64,000 nucleotides of DNA, taken from Halictus rubicundus. Taxonomy: Eukaryota > Arthropoda > Insecta > Hymenoptera > Halictidae. The DNA lies in the NCBI RefSeq assembly GCF_050948215.1, contig NC_135149.1, positions 8,909,001 to 8,973,000 of the forward strand, read 5' to 3'. Shown here piece after piece: positions 23,291-33,598 of the stretch. The notes below the pieces were generated by a model, which was not told the origin of the DNA, searched no databases, and worked only from the letters and a program-made list of their open reading frames with translations. Numbering within the stretch: the stretch's first letter is position 1; the number at the start of each line of letters is the position of its first letter. Made by a program: the position numbers and the translations under genes.

Positions 23291-25615
23291 TTCTCTATTT
23301 GTTAGATCTTCTATTATCTAACAAATAATGAATAAAATCGAGCTAATAGCTGCTCATTTGTAATTTGCGATAACATTGTGAAATAAAGTTTAAGACGTAC
23401 TGATAATAAAAACTTGTGTGTTTAATTGAATTGTGTGTGTCTGAATTTATTTTAAACTTGCATGGGGTGGGCCAAAGGTCCTTCCTGCTTTCCTTCGCGC
23501 TTTCCTTGTTTACCCTTGGCCCACCTATGCCTTCTTGGCAGCTCCTTTTAATAATTAACCGAAACACACACTTCTTGTTTCGGAATACTTTTTCATTCAA
23601 TATACATCGTACATTTTTTCTGGATTTCTAATTGAAATTTGCTTCTGAACTTTTTAAAAGTTCCGTTTCTTAAAATTGCTATGACCCTAGCCTTTATGTC
23701 GTTGCAACCCAATTTCGTTTGATTTATTTTCGATTGGAATTGTTCATCTTTCCAATTGAAATTAATTTCTGAACTTTCAAAAGTTCTTATTCTAAAATTT
23801 ATATGTCTGGTTTTAAATTGGTATTCCTCCGAACGGAGGTCCCTCAGGGACTCACTGCTGTGGGTGAGTACGGGTATTGGCGAACCCGGGGCGCCCCGAA
23901 GCGCCACCTCAGTAGATTGAAGTTCTGACTTCATCTACTCTTAGTTTCTTGTCGGTTAGGCCGTACTTGTGTACGGGGTTGGTTTGGCTCTCGTGAGCCG
24001 TTAGATTTGCACTCTTGTGCATGTTAGGTAGGTCGTACTCGTGTACGGGGTTAGTTTGGCTCTCGTGAGCCTGTTAGATTTGCACTCTTGTGCATATTAG
24101 GTAGGCCGTACTCGTGTACGGGGTTAGCTTGGCTCTCGTGAGCTGGTCGTAGGTTAGCTCTCGTGAGCCGGTTAGATTCGCACTCTTGTACATATTAGGT
24201 AGGCCGTACTCGTGTACGGGGTTAGCTTGGCTCTCGTGAGCTGGTCGTAGGTTAGCTCTCGTGAGCCGGTGAGATTCGCACTCTTGTGCATATTAGGTAG
24301 GCCGTACTCGTGTACGGGGTTAGCTTGGCTCTTGTGAGCTGGTAGATTTGCACTCGTGTGCATGTTAGGTAGGCCGTACTCGTGTACGGGGTCATCGTTT
24401 TGTCTTTATTTCATCGTATTCTTATACTTCGTTGTTCCTCCATTGTTTTGTGTCTAATCATTACTAATCTGTTTCAGATTGAGTACAACAGTTGCAGAAA
24501 TTTATCATCGCACGAAGACGACGCATCGTACGAAGACTCGTTTCTTCTTCGATTACTTCTGTGTTCCTCCATTTTGTGTCTAATTATTATTAGTCTGTTT
24601 CAGTTAAATCACAACAGTTCAGCATGATCATCGTCGAACGAAGACAACGAATAGTAAGAAGACGTCACAGTATTTATAAGTTCGTATTAGTTCTCGAGCA
24701 ATTATTGTGTTAGATTCACTTTGGTAGTTTCGCTTGTTGATTTGGGTCACAGCCTTCTGCTGTGACCAGTGGTAGCGTCACCCTCGAACCAGAGGCTACT
24801 ACTCTGGTTTGCTTCTTTCATTTTTCTTTCTCGTAAATCTGAGCCTTCTGCTCCATTTTTATTTTCTCTGGAATTGTTCAGAGACTTGTCAGATTTAGTT
24901 TTTTTTTGGCTCACAATAATTGCTCGATTCGAGTGCGTGCGTTAGTTATTAAGCTTGTTTATTAGTATTGTATAAATGTCGAGTAATTATTGCCGTAACT
25001 TCACTTTGCTCGGTTCGATTTTTGATTCCGACACAGCCTTATGCTGTGTCGGACCTTGCTTGTATGTACCAGACCGGTTGGTACCGGTGCTCGGCGTAGA
25101 TCCATTGAGAGGGATGTTCGAGAGACCTGTTCACTCGTGTAAAATCCTCCCTGCCGTAAGTCCACCCGAGTCGCCTCAACGCTAGTCGTTGCCTGGCGAC
25201 AGGTGGGTGGGGGAAACTTAGGGTATCGTTTGAACGCTTCTCTCGACCATTGCTCTTCGTGAGGACACGTCGGGTATCGGTACTGGCTGGAGTTGGTTCT
25301 GCAAGCATTGTACGCGTCGCGTCACCCTCGATCCAGAGCCTTCTGCTCTGGTTCGGTTTTGTTTCTCTCTTTGAAAGAATCAGAGCCTTCTGCCTGATTC
25401 GTTTTTAATCTCCCGTGAATCGGAGACTTCTTCTCCGACTCACTCCATTTGCTCCGCAATAATTACTCGACATACTCTGCGAAATTTAGTTTCTAAGACT
25501 CGAAACCGTCGTTGTAAGAAAGGGAGTCAGAAGGAAGCGTATTGAATTCCTTCTGGCTTCCTTTCGGGTCTCTTGTGCAGCAACCTCCTCGTGGTGAGAC
25601 CCGGGCAATCGGTAT
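23291..25615 (+). repeat. Large tandem hairpin-rich unit, copy 2
   Basis: Almost identical to copy 1 outside the minisatellite; I see only scattered single-base differences. It is about 330 bp shorter because its minisatellite (about 23953-24395) has 6 rather than 10 units. Its opening hairpin is TATTTGTTAGAT paired with ATCTAACAAATA around a CTTCT-containing loop. Confidence 0.85.
23953..24395 (+). repeat. Short-hairpin minisatellite, 6 units
   Basis: Same three hairpins as 21285-22066 in six repeats. The copy-number difference between two otherwise near-identical units shows that this part expands or contracts rapidly. Confidence 0.9.
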
Positions 25616-26060
25616 TATTCTCTATTTGTAAGAACTTCTAGTAATCTTACAAATAGGGAATAATATCGAGCTAATAGCTGCTTATTTATAACTTTGCGAT
25701 AACATTTTAAAATAAAATTTAAGACGTACTAATAATAAAAACTTGTGTATTTAATTGAATTGTGTCTGAATTTACTTTAGGCTACCTCGGGATGAGCCGA
25801 AGGTCCTTCAATGCACTCCTTGTTTACTCTTGGCCCATCTTCACCTTCGAGGCAGCTCTCTTTCAATTATTAATCAAAACACGCTGTTTTTGTTTCAGAA
25901 TACCTTTTCATTCAATGAAAAAGGGTTAGTTTGGCCCTGTTGAGCGAGTGTTAGGTTAGTGTTAGGTTTGCTCTCATCAGCGGGTTAGATTTACACCTGT
26001 TTACACCCGTGTGCGAGAACGGTAGGTCGTACTCGTGTATTGAGTTCAGAGTCGTATCTT
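25616..26060 (+). repeat. Large tandem unit, partial diverged copy 3
   Basis: Starts with a hairpin CTATTTGTAAGA paired with TCTTACAAATAG, then follows copies 1 and 2 with more substitutions, skips the CCTCCGAACGGAGG section, and fades after a few diverged minisatellite elements (GTAGGTCGTACTCGTGTA near 26025). Confidence 0.75.
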
Positions 26061-26129
26061 TATCATTTATCATAGGTATATGCGCTGAAGTTCTCGTGGA
26101 TCTAGTTACAAGATTTATCGTTCGTCAGA

Positions 26130-26620
26130 GTAGAGGGCGTAAGAAATCTAGTTGTTGTTAACGATGTCGGTATTTCAGATCGTGAGACACGAAATCCCAT
26201 ATGGTGATTGGTCTACGTCTATACCTCGTCTGTGCCTGTACCTCGTCTGTGACAAAAGTTATCATCGAAGGAAACGTTCGCGGTTTTTTAATTTCATTCA
26301 CTAAATGAACTTCAGATGTCGCTGTGGACGAGAAATTATTTATAGTAGAATTCTGACTTATCGTGAATCATGGTGTATATCGCTATAATATTTTAATCAA
26401 TTACCTGCTGTTTTCATAACGTGAATATACGAACAAATATCAAAACCAAGATGTTCAAATTTGGGTTTTCAAAAGACAATGACGCGAAAGGTAGTCCTCA
26501 ATTTGGTCAAATTATTTAAACATACATTTGAAAATGTTTTCAAAGGTTATGTGACTGCAACGTTACTTCATACGCATGTGCAATTTTCAAATATGTTCTT
26601 TGAGAATGTTAATAAATCTA
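26130..26620 (+). repeat. Right arm of the inverted duplication, holding METTL18 promoter and exon 1
   Basis: Mirror of 14557-15060. It includes a dispersed repeat (26130-26260), the upstream region and exon 1 of METTL18, and part of intron 1, ending near 26620. This is the functional METTL18 5' end because exons 2-5 follow. Confidence 0.85.
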
Positions 26621-28273
26621 TTCCTTAATAAAATCAATAATTTAAGTGTGGTATACAATGAAAAATGAATACTTAAGATACCAATTTCAGAAAGTGATGT
26701 TCAGACAAAAAAGTTAATTAATTGGATTCCTGCTTCAAAAGTTTGTATGACGGAATCGAATATTACAAAAGAATTTGAATCGAACGATTACATAGAAAGC
26801 ATAGTATTCCCGGGATGCAAATTAAAATTAATTCGATCTGAAAAAGCTTTGCAAGACCTGAAAGAGGAAAATTGTGCAAATATTATAGAAGCCGAGTCGC
26901 AACACTCCGATCTTGTTCCTGCCAAATACGAAGGTACATGGCGGTTAATTTAAAATACTTATTATTCCTCGTTGAACAAGAATAGTTGTGAAACTAATTT
27001 CTAAGATCAATTCGAACGTCGTTTAATTAATTACTACACTACGAATGTTTATGCAAGAAAGTGGAACCAAATAAAAATTTATTTATTCTTTAAATTCTGC
27101 TTTAAACTTTACTTACACATTTTTGCCATAAATAGATACGGCATTCTATTAATTACTACTATTTAATTTAGAATAATTTAGTACATGATCATTTTTAAGA
27201 AATCAAATAAATCTTACACTTAATTAATTATTTTTTATTTAATGTCAAATGACATTAAAGTATGGAATGAAAGTAAATGCAAATGTTGTGTTATTCATAA
27301 TAAAAAATTGTAGAATTCTTGTATCAAGGTGGTTTAAAAATCTGGGAGTGTAGTTACGATCTAGGTTGCTACATCTTCGAAAACAATGTAGATTTTCAAG
27401 ACAAAACTGTGTTGGATTTGGGATGTGGTGCTGGTATCATTGGTCTCATAGCCCTTTCGAAAAATTCCGTCGTCCATTTCCAAGACTACGTTCGTTTCTT
27501 TCGTATATAATTTTTAAATCGACTTTTTAAGAACCTTTAGCTTATGTAAATCATTTTGCAGAACGTCGAGGTAATAAAAACTGTAACGATTCCAAACGTT
27601 TTACTCAATTCAGAGGATCGGGAAAATGTTTTAAAAAGATGTGAATTTTTTTGTGGGGACTGGGAATCGTTTACAAAATTAAATGTGCCCGATAAAAAAA
27701 ACGAAAGTACGAAGTATGATCTAATTTTCACAAGCGAAACAATTTACAATCCTGACAATCACAGGAAATTGTACGAAGTTCTCAGAGAGAAACTGAAACA
27801 AGATGGCGTGGGGCAAGTATAACCGCTAAACTTAATTTCGGTTTATAACTTAAACATAGATAGATGTTTAATTTAATTTAGTTTCATACAGACAAGATTA
27901 CCATTTCCAAAAGGTCGAGTGTAAAAGTTAACTCTTTTTTAATTTTCATAACTTACTATGAAAATATACTTTCGAAAAATCTGCTGAAAATGTTATAAAA
28001 AAAATTGTCTTGCTCTCGCAAAATATGTTTTTTAAAGTTGGGTTTCTAGAAAAATAATAAATAATTTCTTTTTTGCTATTAAATAGATTCATTGCCGCTA
28101 AAAGTTATTATTTCGGGGTTGGAGGAGGAATGAGACAATTTCAAAGTCTCATAGAAGATGATGGTATCTTCAATGTTGAAATAGTGTGGAAAAGTCAACA
28201 AGGTAACAAATTATGGTTAGCACGTTCTCAATTAACCATTGAATCTGATTTCTTGTACTATGAATCACGATAA
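26451..28273 (+). CDS. METTL18: Histidine protein methyltransferase 1 (METTL18), 5 exons, 298 aa
   Basis: Exons 26451-26490, 26691-26933, 27314-27489, 27562-27812 and 28087-28273 join in phase to one 298-residue protein. METTL18 is a SAM-dependent methyltransferase that modifies a histidine of ribosomal protein uL3/RPL3. Visible hallmarks are the short MFKFGF start, the YQGGLKIWECSYDL block, the SAM-binding VLDLGCGAG motif, HFQDY, LIFTSETIYNP and YYFGVGGG, all matching the animal METTL18 family in order. Length is somewhat shorter than the human protein because the N-terminal linker is reduced. Intron 4 appears to be GC-AG (exon ends GTGGG, donor GCAAGT); no GT donor gives the right phase. 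Exon 1 and promoter lie inside an inverted duplication whose other copy is at 14684-14723. WRNIP1 follows about 1 kb downstream on the same strand. Confidence 0.93.
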
Positions 28274-29330
28274 TCCTCTAATCAGTATTAATCTACTGTA
28301 ATCTCAATACTGAGAGCACTTTAATCAGTCTGATATCTCCAGTGATAAATGGTCAATTGATTTCGCTATAACTATAGCACCGATGTGCTACGAATATGCA
28401 TTGTTTGTTACTATGAAAAAGAAGCCACAGATGTATATTTATATTTCAGGTTTGCAAAGAGAAATTCTAAAAATTTCGAGGAAACAATGATCGTGAATTT
28501 AATAGGCAGCTGTTTGTATTTTTATATATAGAATAAGAATCTATTATATTTTTAATTTTGATACAGATAATTCAATAACTCAGTCTACTTTGTTATTAAC
28601 TGTTGCAACAACCCTTCACAAACCCGTCCATTTTTTAATATGGGTGCGCAATAGTGCGTACTCTCGCGATGGCGTTTGATAATTGAAAATAATTGTATAA
28701 CTGCAATTAATAGTAGAATAGTCAATATTTTTATTTTGAGTATTATAAACTCAAATATATGTCCCAGTGTGCAATTTACTACTAGATTCGCAGCAGATTT
28801 GCAGCAGACAGCCGCTGAACTCTGACACCAACTCCATAGCAGAGAGGAGATTTAGGTGAATTTCACTGGAACACATATGAACGCATATCCTAAACAAATT
28901 ATCGAAAGGTACAATAGCACTTGTTACTGGCAGCAAGACCACTGTCTGACATTTTCGAAAAAGCTTCCTGTCACTTAAAACGATTAAAATGAAAATATGA
29001 AGAAATGGTAGTATTGTCAAGAAGTTTGACATTCTAAACCTAATTGTAAAATATGAGATCTTTATCAAGTATAAGAACTGTAATAGCATGTTTGAAGCGC
29101 AAGAATTTAAATATTGAATCTCCGGAAGTATTGAATTAGTTTTATGTCATTCATGAAAAGAGGACGCTCTACACAGTCTTTAATTACAGACGAGCTACAT
29201 ATTTTTTGCCCTATGGTAGAAGCACAGACTTCAGCATAGGCTACATACATAGGTATACCTTATGGTTAGGTTAGGTTTTATTTAGAAAAATTACAGAATT
29301 CATTACAGAAACAAACGTATGTAATTAACT
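28274..29330. other. Intergenic between METTL18 and WRNIP1
   Basis: AT-rich. A 112-codon minus frame (28751-29089) has no domain and no splice context. The last 150 bp should contain the WRNIP1 promoter, but I see no clear TATA. Confidence 0.5.
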
Positions 29331-31106
29331 ATGTTGTGTCCAGTATGTAGGAAAGAGTATTCCATAGAAAACATAGGAAATCATATTGATTTATGTCTTT
29401 CTGCAATCGATGCACCTCCAGAAAAGTCGTTTCGAAGCTCAAAGAGACCTTTGTCGTCTGAGGAAACGGTCGAGTCAAATCTAATGAAGAAATCGAAAAA
29501 AGACTCTGTAACAATTACACCAAATATGAATCAACAAAGAGGAACTTCGAGCACAGATCATATTCCTCTTGCTGAGAAAATGCGACCTAAATGCTTTGCA
29601 GACTATGTTGGCCAAGATCAAGTTATCGGTTCTGATATGGTTTTACAAAACTTGTTAACAAAAGGACATATTCCCAGCATGATATTTTGGGGTCCACCTG
29701 GATGTGGAAAGGTAAGATACACACCAAGTATCCGTTTTTAGTGATACTTACTGCTTCTAACTTTTTTAGTCATCTTTGGCCAATGTTATATCGCGATTGA
29801 GCAAAGAAATATATGGAGACAAAGTGCACTCTGTAAATCTCTGTGCCACATCATGTGGCATTAATAATGTCAAAGAAGTTGTTAAAAAAGCTAATTGTAA
29901 GAACGGATCAAAATTTAGTAAACAAACTATTATATTTATGGATGAAATACATCGTTTCAATAAGCTTCAGCAAGATGTTTTCTTACCTCATGTAGAAGCA
30001 GGAACACTTACATTAATTGGCACTACTACTGAAAATCCATCTTATAGCTTGAATTCTGCCTTGTTAAGTAGATGTCGTGTATTTCCATTGAGTAAATTGA
30101 CAATGTCCAACATAGTGGAAATTCTTCGTAGAGCAGTCGCATCCATTAATGGAGAAATAAACGGCCTCCAAAATAAAAGTATACATAATTCAATAGATAA
30201 ATCAAGCTTCCATTCAAAGCCAGATTTTATTATTAACAAAACCGTAATTGAATGGTTAGCTGAAGTATGTGATGGAGATGCACGTGTTGCATTAAATGGC
30301 TTGGACTTAGCAGTTAAAACTAAAGCATCATATTCTTCCCATGTTGCATCAATAACCCTTGATGATATTAAAGAAAGTCTTAAGCAAGCACATATGCTGT
30401 CAGATAGACAAAATAATAATATTCAGCATTTATATTCTGCATTGCATAAATCAATACAAGGTGGCCATGAAAGTGCAGCTCTGTATTGGCTAGCAAGGAT
30501 TATGGCAATCAAAGAAGATCCTGTAGATATAGCAAGACGTTTGGTCAGGATATCAAGCGAAGATATTGGTTTAGAAGATCCTGATGCGTTAGGTATATAT
30601 ATTATATTACTAGGTGCTTCGTTATTCTTATAAAATATCTAAATAAATGTTATTAATTTTAAAAGTATTTTGCTATAGGGGTAGCAGTTCATACCATGCA
30701 TGGGTGCAAAATGATTGGAATGCCAGAGTGTGATGTAATTTTAGGACAATGTGTGGTTTATTTAACAAGAGCACAAAAATCAAAACTTATTTATAATGCA
30801 TTGAACTGTGCCAAAAATATTATTATGAACCATAAAGGCCCACAACCAGCTGTACCCTTATTCATCAGAGATAGATCAGGGCAAAGAAAACTTCAAACTA
30901 TTTTTGGTGAGTTAGCCTATGCACTCTGAGTCTTCACTAATCAATTTTCATTTATTTTAACTTTCCCTTTCAACTTTTTAAAAAATCTTCGATCACCTTT
31001 CTTTCTAGGACGCCGAGAAGGAGATTTGGTTCGAAAAGAGGAAAACGTTAAAACACATTTACCACTTGGTCTTCAGAATGCAAACTTCTTTCTAAATGAT
31101 TTTTGA
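29331..31106 (+). CDS. WRNIP1: WRNIP1 AAA+ ATPase, 4 exons, 509 aa
   Basis: Exons 29331-29711, 29770-30592, 30679-30906 and 31009-31106 join in phase. The N-terminus is a UBZ-type ubiquitin-binding zinc finger (CPVC...HIDLC, residues 3-23). After a linker comes the MgsA/RarA/WRNIP1 AAA+ core: PLAEKMRPKCFADYVGQDQV, Walker A GPPGCGKSS split by intron 1, Walker B IIFMDEIHRFNK, sensor 1 GTTTENPSY, and the arginine-finger region LLSRCRVF. The C-terminal tetramerisation part has MIGMPECDVILGQCVVYL and ends with LPLGLQNANFF, matching the LPEEL..VDFF ending of other animals. It protects stalled replication forks and interacts with RecQ helicases and ubiquitinated PCNA in the nucleus. All motifs look intact. 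The segment before the C-terminus is shorter than in vertebrates. Confidence 0.95.
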
Positions 31107-31370
31107 CCGTTTTAGGCATACCTGAAATATTTATATCATGGATTTTGATGATGTACTATGGTTAAAAATAGTAATTATCGTAAGATTGTTACAAAAGATA
31201 ACCATTTAACCAGTCGAGAAATGGTTTGATATTTAAAAAGCTTAAAATATTTTAATTCATCTTGTTAAGAAACAAAGCTTCGTATTAAGTCTTTAATATA
31301 GAAAATAACTTTATATTATTTTCTAATTATTTAAATTATATGAAGTTATTCCTCGAAAGTTTTAATTTAT

Positions 31371-32530
31371 ACAGGGTGAGACACTAACTATTGCCATCTA
31401 GAATAATTTGTACATTTGTTGAGATAGGAAGAAATGTTTTAGACAAAAGTTTTTTGGTTTTAAGGGACCCATTACGTGAAGGTCAACTTAATTTTTCAAA
31501 ATGGAATTACATATTTTTTAACTCCTATGATTGTAGCTCTCCTTGAGACAATTTCAACGATATACATAGTCAGTCAAAATCATTCGAGGTCATTTAAGGT
31601 CATAAACGTAAAAAAGGATGAAAAATATAAATTTACTGTGAAATCTTACGGAATGGGGTATTCTCAGTTTTATTAACGAAATCAAACTGTCAATTCAAAA
31701 TGTAAACAAAGTGGTTAAATCCAAAATAATCCGCTACAACAGATGCTCAAGATGATGACCAGCTTATGACAGCATCTGAAGCGTTCACCCACACCCACTG
31801 ATTGCGTTACGTAGTAAAGTGTGTGGTGGTCAATAGCAGCGCAGGCTCTTTGTATGCGTGTCCGCATGGCTTCTTTTGTAGTGGGTGCTTCATAATAAGC
31901 ATTTTCTTTTAACTTTCCCCGGAACAAAAATCCAATGGCGTTAAGTCTGGCTCTACAACGACTCTCAACGACCCGTTTCGTTGGTACATGGAACGACAGA
32001 ATGAGAAGATTCTGCACGGCCGCGCGCAGTTCATATGGTACGGGTCTGAGGTGACTCGAGAACTAGGACCGTCACGAAGAGCGAAACCCACGGTCGGGTC
32101 AAGGAAAATGCCCCGGATCGAGCAGTTAATTCCGAAGCCTGGTATACTACTATCTCGTCTGTGATTTAATATACAATGAATGGAAATGTTTGTAGGAAGT
32201 TTACTAATCAATCTACTAAAAAATAAAACATACTTTTCGTTATAACTTAGATATGTTTTTTATTTTATATGGGTATCACACCGATCGCCGCTATTCATCT
32301 GTTGCTAATAGAATCAAAACTGCATATGCATTTATTAATAATTGTTATCACAAAATAGTATTATCTAGTCTTTATTATAGACTTTCTTAACACAGAGGAA
32401 GCAAGAGTGCTCTTGTGCTCTTGAGAATACAAACTTAATTATTTGGTCCAATTTTTAAAAAATTATTCTGTTTTAAAATAGAAATATTACAGACAAAAAT
32501 TATAGACTTTTATCAGGTCGAACACCCTGT
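31371..32530 (-). mobile_element. Degenerate IS630-Tc1-mariner type transposon
   Basis: Bounded by short inverted ends ACAGGGTG (31371) and CACCCTGT (32530). On the minus strand, fragments of transposase in two frames (32211-31909 and 32017-31715) contain the C-terminal catalytic signature PDLTPLDF and a following AYYEAPTTKEAMRTRI stretch, typical of mariner-like insect transposases. Frameshifts split the gene and the N-terminal part is unrecognisable, so the element is dead. Confidence 0.65.
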
Positions 32531-32599
32531 ATATGTACACTGTATATACATATATTGTGAACTTGTGAAAACTTCCTCTCGCGTTATTTCTTTACCTAT

Positions 32600-32700
32600 T
32601 CTAAGCTATCGCCACAGACGAGGTCAACGAGGTGTAAGAGTAGACCAATTACCGAATGTATTTTTTTGTCTCACGTCCGTGTACTCACGAGGTATCGTCT
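32600..32700. repeat. Dispersed CAGACGAGGT repeat
   Basis: Contains CACAGACGAGGT followed by AGAGTAGACCAATTACCGAA and TGTCTCACG, a close match to 14935-15005 and, in reverse, 26160-26262. It ends with an inverted CGTCTGTG, so this copy is itself a hairpin. Confidence 0.55.
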
Positions 32701-33598
32701 GTGCCTAAACATTACAATTTATATTCAAATTTCCCTCCGTAACCATTAATCGAGCATATGGTACTGTAGGGAGTATCGTTGACTCCCTAGTGCATCCGCT
32801 AGGCGACGCAGCGGGCGCCAATAAATAGGAGCACGACTCTATGTATCTAGGGATTTTCCCCGAGACACGCTCGGCGTCCTCCCTAGGCACCAGTCGCACT
32901 GAGTCTGCCGCCACGTGCAGATATAAATAAAGTTCCTCTTGCCAACATACACGTGCCTAGTTCTTTACCTGGATGGTAGGCCCCATACCTACAGTACAGT
33001 AGCGCTACCACGATCACGGCGTGAATGAAGTTAAAATCACGACCGTGATCGTGATTCTGCGATCACTGCGATAAATCACTGTTAGTGATCTTGGATGCCA
33101 TCCCTACTACCAACTTGTTCAAATGTCCAATAATGAAATTAAGTTTGTTTTGGAGACAGAAATTAATTCCGCTTTTCATAATTAAGAAATCGAAAGAAAA
33201 CCACTTTTAGATCTAATATCTAATTGGGAGAAAAACTTCCATGGGTTAAATTAATTCAATTTCTGAAGCGAGACAAAATGTATGGTGACTATTTTTGCAC
33301 ATTATATTGAAACCTTTAGAATTTTATGATCGTGGTGTCTAAAAATTCCTTATAGATAATATAATTCTTTCCAAAATATTCGATTGCAAATAAAAAGAGA
33401 AATATCGGAATTATTCATGATATGCTACTGTAAATATAAAAAATAAATTTTTAAGAAATTGTGTGTATTATTACACAGACTTAAGAAGGTCTGTATTAGT
33501 ATAAAGCAGTTAATTAATAAAACCACAGACTTAAGATCCTAAAACCCATTTACCAAATTAAAAACAAATAATTTATTTTGAAAAACAAGTACAAATTT
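32701..33598. other. Intergenic, unexplained GC-richer segment then AT-rich DNA
   Basis: 32700-32990 is GC-richer and has an AATAAATAGGAGC TATA-like site and an AATAAAG poly(A)-like site, as in a solo LTR, but I could not define ends. 33005-33075 has short inverted repeats around GATCACGG and CCGTGATC. After 33110 the sequence is AT-rich and featureless. Confidence 0.3.
33572..33577 (-). terminator. SRPRB poly(A) signal
   Basis: AATAAA on the minus strand 22 nt downstream of the SRPRB stop codon. Confidence 0.6.

Noticed and set aside
21285..24395. CRISPR-like array because of short palindromic repeats
   Set aside because: The setting is an insect nuclear genome, there are no unique spacers of constant length, and hairpins of different sequence alternate. 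It is a minisatellite.
20638..25308. Paired small frames of 60-113 codons repeated in both tandem copies as possible duplicated genes
   Set aside because: They occur on both strands of hairpin sequence, contain the minisatellite unit itself, and have no domain, signal peptide or splice pattern.
28751..29089. 112-codon minus frame between METTL18 and WRNIP1
   Set aside because: No domain, no splice signals and no recognisable relation to the neighbouring genes.
32701..33000. Solo LTR
   Set aside because: TATA-like and poly(A)-like motifs are present but I could not find matching TG...CA ends or a target duplication, so it is only noted as unexplained.
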